Shown in pieces: positions 60,920 through 64,000 of a stretch of DNA of 64,000 nt. Position 1 is the first letter of the stretch. Each line of letters opens with the position of its first letter. The notes beneath the pieces were generated by a model. It was not told the origin of the DNA. It searched no databases and saw only the letters and a program-made list of their open reading frames with translations. This DNA comes from Halopseudomonas pachastrellae. GTDB lineage: Bacteria; Pseudomonadota; Gammaproteobacteria; Pseudomonadales; Pseudomonadaceae. The stretch lies in contig NZ_FOUD01000018.1 in the NCBI RefSeq assembly GCF_900114765.1, positions 42,547-106,546 on the forward strand. Direction: 5' to 3'. Both the position numbers and the translations under genes were made by a program.

Positions 60920-61147
60920 ATGACCGAGTCTGATCAACAACAGCCACAAGACAAACCGATGCGCCTGCGCGACACCCTATCCAGCGTACTGGCCGCCGCG
61001 CTGGGCGTCCAAAGCAACCGTGCACGCGAGCGCGACTTCAGCCAGGGCAAACCCAGCCACTTTATTATCGCCGGCGTTGGCTTTACCCTGCTATTTGTAC
61101 TGTGTGTGCTGGGCGTGGTGAAGCTGGTCCTGCACGCAGCCGGCTGA
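60920..61147 (+). CDS. DUF2970 small membrane protein
   Basis: A 75-residue protein: a polar N-terminal half rich in Gln/Asp/Arg and one hydrophobic helix (about residues 48-72). LRDTLSSVLAAALGVQSNRARERDFSQGKPSHFIIAG is the DUF2970 core. Function is unknown. GGAG lies 9 nt before the chosen ATG; a GTG two codons upstream is a poorer start. It is 47 nt after the MATE gene and 7 nt from the stop of a convergent 39-residue membrane protein gene. Confidence 0.85.
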   Translation: MTESDQQQPQDKPMRLRDTLSSVLAAALGVQSNRARERDFSQGKPSHFIIAGVGFTLLFVLCVLGVVKLVLHAAG

Positions 61148-61154
61148 CAGTCGC

Positions 61155-61274
61155 CTACTGGCCGCTGACCCAGAAAACAGCCGCCACCACGACGATGAGA
61201 ATCAGCGCAACCGCAGCCAAAGCGTCCAGCGAGGAATCCGTGGCAGTGCTGTCCTGCAGATTGTGGTCTGTCAT
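61155..61274 (-). CDS. Small single-helix membrane protein (39 residues)
   Basis: A short open frame that translates to MTDHNLQDSTATDSSL followed by a hydrophobic helix (about residues 17-37, rich in Ala, Val, Ile and Leu) and ending SGQ. The ATG has a GAGGG ribosome site about 8 nt upstream. The polar, Asp-rich head followed by one helix is the layout of a genuine small membrane protein. I do not recognise a family. It stands alone, convergent with the DUF2970 gene and divergent from cysI. Confidence 0.65.
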   Translation of the reverse strand: MTDHNLQDSTATDSSLDALAAVALILIVVVAAVFWVSGQ

Positions 61275-61423
61275 ATAAAGGCCCTCTATCTTGTTGTTAT
61301 GGTTGTTGCCGTCATGTCAGGTACCAGTTAAGACCATTCCAACCAGCCTCTCAAGGCCGCTTTTTATGTACAAAACAGATCTAAACATATAGATAAACAT
61401 TCCTTTTGTGCATATTCAAAAAC

Positions 61424-61432
61424 TGCTATTGT
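61424..61432 (+). promoter_or_regulatory. Extended -10 promoter element of cysI
   Basis: TGCTATTGT holds an extended -10 (TG-N-TATTGT) about 70 nt before the cysI ATG. The 50 bases upstream are AT-rich (ATATAGATAAACATTCC...) and lack a good -35, which is typical of activator-dependent cys promoters. A CysB site is inferred, not shown. Confidence 0.5.
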
Positions 61433-61456
61433 CTGCCCGCCCAAGCCTGAAGGGTC

Positions 61457-61489
61457 ATGACTAAAGAAGGGGCCAGCAGTGCCCCATGA
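61457..61489 (+). other. Possible 10-codon leader peptide and hairpin in the cysI leader
   Basis: A short frame MTKEGASSAP starts 4 nt after GAAGGG and ends 12 nt before the cysI ATG. Inside it GGGGC and GCCCC (61469-61485) can form a hairpin with loop CAGCAGT. It contains no cysteine codons, so classic cysteine attenuation is unlikely. Confidence 0.25.
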
Positions 61490-61501
61490 ACAGGTTTCTG
61501 T

Positions 61502-63160
61502 ATGTATATCTACGACGAATATGATCAGCAGATCGTCGAGGACCGCGTAAAGCAGTTCCGCGATCAGACCCGCCGCTTTCTCGCTGGCGAGCTGAGCGAG
61601 AGCGAATTCCTGCCGCTGCGCCTGCAGAACGGCCTGTATGTACAGCGCTACGCGCCGATGTTGCGCGTTGCCATCCCCTACGGCCTGATTTCTGCCAGAC
61701 AGGTGCGCAAGCTGGCCCTGATTGCCCGTCAGTACGACAAGGGCTACGTGCATTTCAGTACCCGTCAGAACGTGCAGTTCAACTGGCCCGCACTGGAAGA
61801 TGTGCCGGACATTCTGGCCCACCTGGCCGAAGTCCAGATGCACGCCATTCAGACCAGCGGCAACTGTATCCGCAACACCACGACCGATCAGTTTGCCGGC
61901 GTCGCCGCAGACGAGCTGGTTGATCCGCGCCCCTGGTGCGAGATCATCCGCCAGTGGTCCACCTTCCACCCGGAATTTGCCTTCCTGCCGCGCAAGTTCA
62001 AGATCGCCGTGAACGGCGCCGAAGCGGACCGTGCCGCTATCGGTGTACACGACATCGGTCTGAACGTTGTGCGCAACGAGGCCGGCGAGATCGGCTTCCG
62101 CGTGCTGGTCGGTGGCGGCCTTGGCCGTACCCCGATTGTCGGCTCGCAGATCTGCGAATTCCTGCCGTGGCAGCACTTGTTGACCTACCTCGACGCCATC
62201 CTGCGTGTGTACAACCGCTATGGCCGTCGCGACAACAAGTACAAGGCGCGTATCAAGATCCTGGTCAAGGCACTGACCCCCGAGGTGTTTGCCGAGAAAG
62301 TGGCTGCCGAATGGGCGCACACCAAGGATGGCCCCGCCACCCTGACCCAGCAGGAGCTGGATCGTGTTGCCGGCCACTTCTCCGCTCCTGCCTACGAGCA
62401 CTTCAGCGGTGACGACGCCGACTATCTGGCCAAACGTGAAGCAGAAAAAGGCTTCAACAACTGGGCCCTGCGTAACGTGCACGCTCACAAGGTACCGGGC
62501 TATGCCGCGGTCACCCTGTCGCTCAAGCCAACCGCGGTTGCTCCGGGCGATGCCGACGACAAACAGCTCGACGCCATTGCCGATCTGGCCGATCAGTTCA
62601 GCTTCGGCGAGCTGCGCGTTACCCACCAGCAGAACCTGGTGCTGGCTGACGTGCGCCAGAGCGATCTGTACGCGCTGTGGCAAGCCTGCCGCAAGCACGG
62701 CTTCGCCACCCCGAACATCGGCCTGCTGACCGACATCATCTGCTGCCCCGGCGGCGACTTCTGCGCCCTGGCCAACGCCAAATCGATTCCGATTGCCGAA
62801 GCCATCCAGCGCACCTTTGATGACCTGGACTACCTGCACGACATCGGTGATCTGGACCTGAACATCTCCGGCTGCATGAACGCTTGCGGTCATCACCACG
62901 TTGGCCATATCGGCGTGCTGGGTGTCGACAAGAAGGGCCAGGAGTTCTATCAGGTATCGATTGGCGGCAACAGCGGTCGCGACGCCAGCATCGGTCAGAT
63001 CCTCGGCCCGTCCTTCTCGGCCGAAGACATGCCCAGCGTGATGACCAAGGTAATCGATGTCTACATCGAGAACCGCACCCCCGAAGAACAGTTCCTCGAT
63101 ACCTTCAAGCGTATCGGCATGGCACCTTTCAAGGAGCGCGTGTATGCAGCGGCTAATTAA
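61502..63160 (+). CDS. cysI: Assimilatory sulfite reductase hemoprotein CysI
   Basis: Reduces sulfite to sulfide with six electrons using a coupled siroheme and [4Fe-4S] centre. The 552-residue protein has two ferredoxin-like half-domains. The cluster ligands are Cys415-x5-Cys421 (CPGGDFC) and Cys458-x3-Cys462 (CMNAC) followed by GHH. The arginines and lysines around NCIRNTTTDQ fit the siroheme and substrate site. No cysJ flavoprotein gene is adjacent, as in pseudomonads where electrons likely come from ferredoxin or another donor. The DUF934 gene overlaps its 3' end by 17 nt. Confidence 0.96.
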   Translation: MYIYDEYDQQIVEDRVKQFRDQTRRFLAGELSESEFLPLRLQNGLYVQRYAPMLRVAIPYGLISARQVRKLALIARQYDKGYVHFSTRQNVQFNWPALEDVPDILAHLAEVQMHAIQTSGNCIRNTTTDQFAGVAADELVDPRPWCEIIRQWSTFHPEFAFLPRKFKIAVNGAEADRAAIGVHDIGLNVVRNEAGEIGFRVLVGGGLGRTPIVGSQICEFLPWQHLLTYLDAILRVYNRYGRRDNKYKARIKILVKALTPEVFAEKVAAEWAHTKDGPATLTQQELDRVAGHFSAPAYEHFSGDDADYLAKREAEKGFNNWALRNVHAHKVPGYAAVTLSLKPTAVAPGDADDKQLDAIADLADQFSFGELRVTHQQNLVLADVRQSDLYALWQACRKHGFATPNIGLLTDIICCPGGDFCALANAKSIPIAEAIQRTFDDLDYLHDIGDLDLNISGCMNACGHHHVGHIGVLGVDKKGQEFYQVSIGGNSGRDASIGQILGPSFSAEDMPSVMTKVIDVYIENRTPEEQFLDTFKRIGMAPFKERVYAAAN

Positions 63161-63641
63161 GAACGGTGAGGTGATCAACGACAGCTGGCACCTGCTCGAC
63201 AAGGACGCCACGCTGGACGGCCTGCCCAACAGCGACAGCATCATCGTGCCGCTGGCCCTGTGGCTGGAACACAGCCATGCCCTGAAAGCCCGCGACGGCG
63301 GTCTGGGTGTGTGGCTGGACAGCGATGAAGAAGTGGAAAGCATCGCAGACGATCTGAGCCAGTTTCAGGTCGTCGCGCTGAACTTCCCGGTCTTCAGCGA
63401 CGGCCGCAACTACTCCAACGCCCGCCTGCTGCGTGACCGCTACCAGTACCAGGGTGAAGTGCGCGCCATTGGCGACGTCCTGCGTGACCAGCTGTTCTTC
63501 ATGCAGCGCTGCGGCTTTGACGCCTTCGCCCTGCGTGCCGACCGCAACGCCGACGAGGCGCTGGAGAGCCTGAAAGACTTCTCCAACACCTACCAGGCCG
63601 CGACTGACCAGCCTCTGCCGCTGTTCCGCCGCCGCGCCTGA
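63144..63641 (+). CDS. DUF934 protein linked to sulfite reduction
   Basis: A 165-residue soluble DUF934 protein. The sequence contains LWLEHSHALKARDGGLGVWLDSDEE and NFPVFSDGRNYSNARLLRDRYQYQGEVRAIGDVLRDQLFFMQRCGFDAF, both conserved in the family. It has a single cysteine and no recognisable cofactor motif. Genes of this family nearly always follow cysI in bacteria without a cysJ-type reductase, so a part in electron delivery or assembly is often proposed but not shown, to my knowledge. The ATG lies within cysI (17-nt overlap), so it is translationally coupled. Confidence 0.9.
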   Translation: MQRLIKNGEVINDSWHLLDKDATLDGLPNSDSIIVPLALWLEHSHALKARDGGLGVWLDSDEEVESIADDLSQFQVVALNFPVFSDGRNYSNARLLRDRYQYQGEVRAIGDVLRDQLFFMQRCGFDAFALRADRNADEALESLKDFSNTYQAATDQPLPLFRRRA

Positions 63642-63651
63642 GGCGCATATA

Positions 63652-63675
63652 AAAAAACCGGGGCTCTGCCCCGGT
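63652..63675. terminator. Hairpin after the cysI operon, probably split by an IS
   Basis: ACCGGGGC, loop TCT, GCCCCGGT forms a perfect 8-bp stem preceded by seven A's. The matching T-run expected on the plus side is missing; the bases following are the presumed left end of an insertion sequence. Confidence 0.7.
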
Positions 63676-63687
63676 CAGACTGCTGAC

Positions 63688-63719
63688 AAAGCCCCTAGCC
63701 GAAAGGCGGGGGCTTTTGT
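63688..63719 (+). terminator. Terminator-like hairpin inside the IS left end
   Basis: AAAGCCCC...GGGGGCTTTTGTT encloses an inner GCC-GAAA-GGC stem. It sits between the presumed IS end and the transposase start, where it would stop transcription entering the element from cysI. Confidence 0.65.
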
Positions 63720-63752
63720 TTAATGGGTTGTCGTTTATCGCAGGCCAACCCG

Positions 63753-64000
63753 ATGCTCAAACCCCCTTCACCCAAACAACACGCGCTGGAGATGGTCACC
63801 CTCGAAGAACTGGTGCCAGCTGACCATCTGCTGCGCAAGATCGCCCAGCACATTGATTTCGAGTTCATTCGTCCTGCCACCCAGCACCTGTATTGTGCTG
63901 ACAACGGTCGCCCGGCGATTGACCCGGTCACTCTGTTCAAGATGCTGTTTATTGGCTACCTGTTCGGCGTGCGCAGCGAACGACAGTTAATGCGCGAGAT
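63753..64000 (+). CDS. IS1182-family transposase, N-terminal part (cut by window edge)
   Basis: The first 82 codons of a transposase with the DUF772 N-terminal domain. The sequence begins MLKPPSPKQHALEMVTLEELVP and contains YCADNGRPAIDPVTLFKMLF and GYLFGVRSERQLMREI, all typical of the IS1182 group (DDE transposases). The catalytic residues would lie beyond the window, so it cannot be said whether the gene is intact. It follows a terminator-like hairpin inside the IS end. Confidence 0.88.
   Translation, partial: MLKPPSPKQHALEMVTLEELVPADHLLRKIAQHIDFEFIRPATQHLYCADNGRPAIDPVTLFKMLFIGYLFGVRSERQLMRE

Larger units (their letters stand above)
63676..64000 (+). mobile_element. IS1182-like insertion sequence, left end (cut by window edge)
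   Basis: The element is recognised by its transposase gene. The presumed left end starts at CAGACTGCTGACAAAG, immediately after a terminator stem. The right end, terminal repeats and target duplication lie outside the window, so the exact boundary is inferred. Confidence 0.65.

Noticed and set aside
63652..63720. Two adjacent hairpins considered as a CRISPR-like or REP array
   Set aside because: The stems differ in sequence and there is no regular spacing; terminator plus IS end explains them.

Overview
This is a 64 kb stretch of core chromosome from a gammaproteobacterium of the Pseudomonas/Halopseudomonas type. The reasons are its moderately high GC, Pseudomonas-style proteins (PsrA, a 160-residue SulA, a ~1,100-residue RNase E, a GAPDH with an N-terminal extension, ferredoxin-type CysI with a DUF934 partner) and a gene order that matches, as I recall it, P. 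aeruginosa PAO1 from about PA2968 to PA3020, followed by a block like PA1847-PA1837. No tRNA, rRNA, CRISPR array, prophage or defence island was seen. The only mobile DNA is a transposase cut by the right edge.

Layout. (1) 1-2203, minus: yceD-rpmF-plsX-fabD (ribosomal protein L32 and the start of fatty-acid synthesis), read from a near-consensus promoter only a few bases before the yceD ATG. (2) 2335-5550: maf (+) facing sppA-HAD phosphatase-rluC (-). (3) 5578-9590: rne with a leader of about 614 nt, divergent from rluC. (4) 9605-14222, minus: exbB-exbD-lpxK-Trm112-kdsB-LMW phosphatase-murB, a tightly overlapping envelope-precursor operon. (5) 14300-20892: comEC, a DUF2062 protein, lolD and one Lol permease, a PilZ protein, a small exported protein and a GlpQ-type phosphodiesterase. 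(6) 20907-29479, minus: nqrABCDEF-apbE-nqrM, the complete Na+-pumping NADH:quinone reductase with its two maturation factors, followed by the soluble transhydrogenase sthA. (7) 29817-36057: a chalcone-isomerase-like protein, gap, mfd and a CsiV-like protein. (8) 36076-41592: nagZ-mscS-methylthioinosine phosphorylase, an L,D-transpeptidase, psrA, then the SOS pair lexA-sulA. (9) 41646-48815, minus: two small proteins, topA, a DUF1653 protein and the beta-oxidation operon fadBA. (10) 49411-54951: a universal stress protein, uup, slt and cheV. (11) 55103-63641: nfuA, metH, a MATE transporter, two small membrane proteins, and cysI with a DUF934 gene. (12) 63676-64000: left end of an IS1182-like element that appears to have inserted at the distal edge of the cysI-operon terminator.

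How the parts connect. PsrA, encoded here, has a strong palindromic site in front of its own gene and a matching site 126 bp upstream of fadB, 8.6 kb away, so the window holds both the fatty-acid sensor and its main target. LexA has an SOS box overlapping its own -10 and controls lexA-sulA. Envelope genes (plsX, fabD, lpxK, kdsB, murB, lol, nagZ, L,D-transpeptidase, slt, csiV) make up a large share of the window, and sulfur/methionine metabolism (methylthioinosine phosphorylase, metH, cysI, DUF934) another.

I found no clearly new multi-gene system. The most useful leads are at regulatory and small-gene scale: a probable leaderless yceD operon, the long rne leader, a single Lol permease where two are expected, an undescribed 39-residue membrane protein, a heptad-based inverted repeat between uspA and uup, and the insertion sequence lodged against a terminator.
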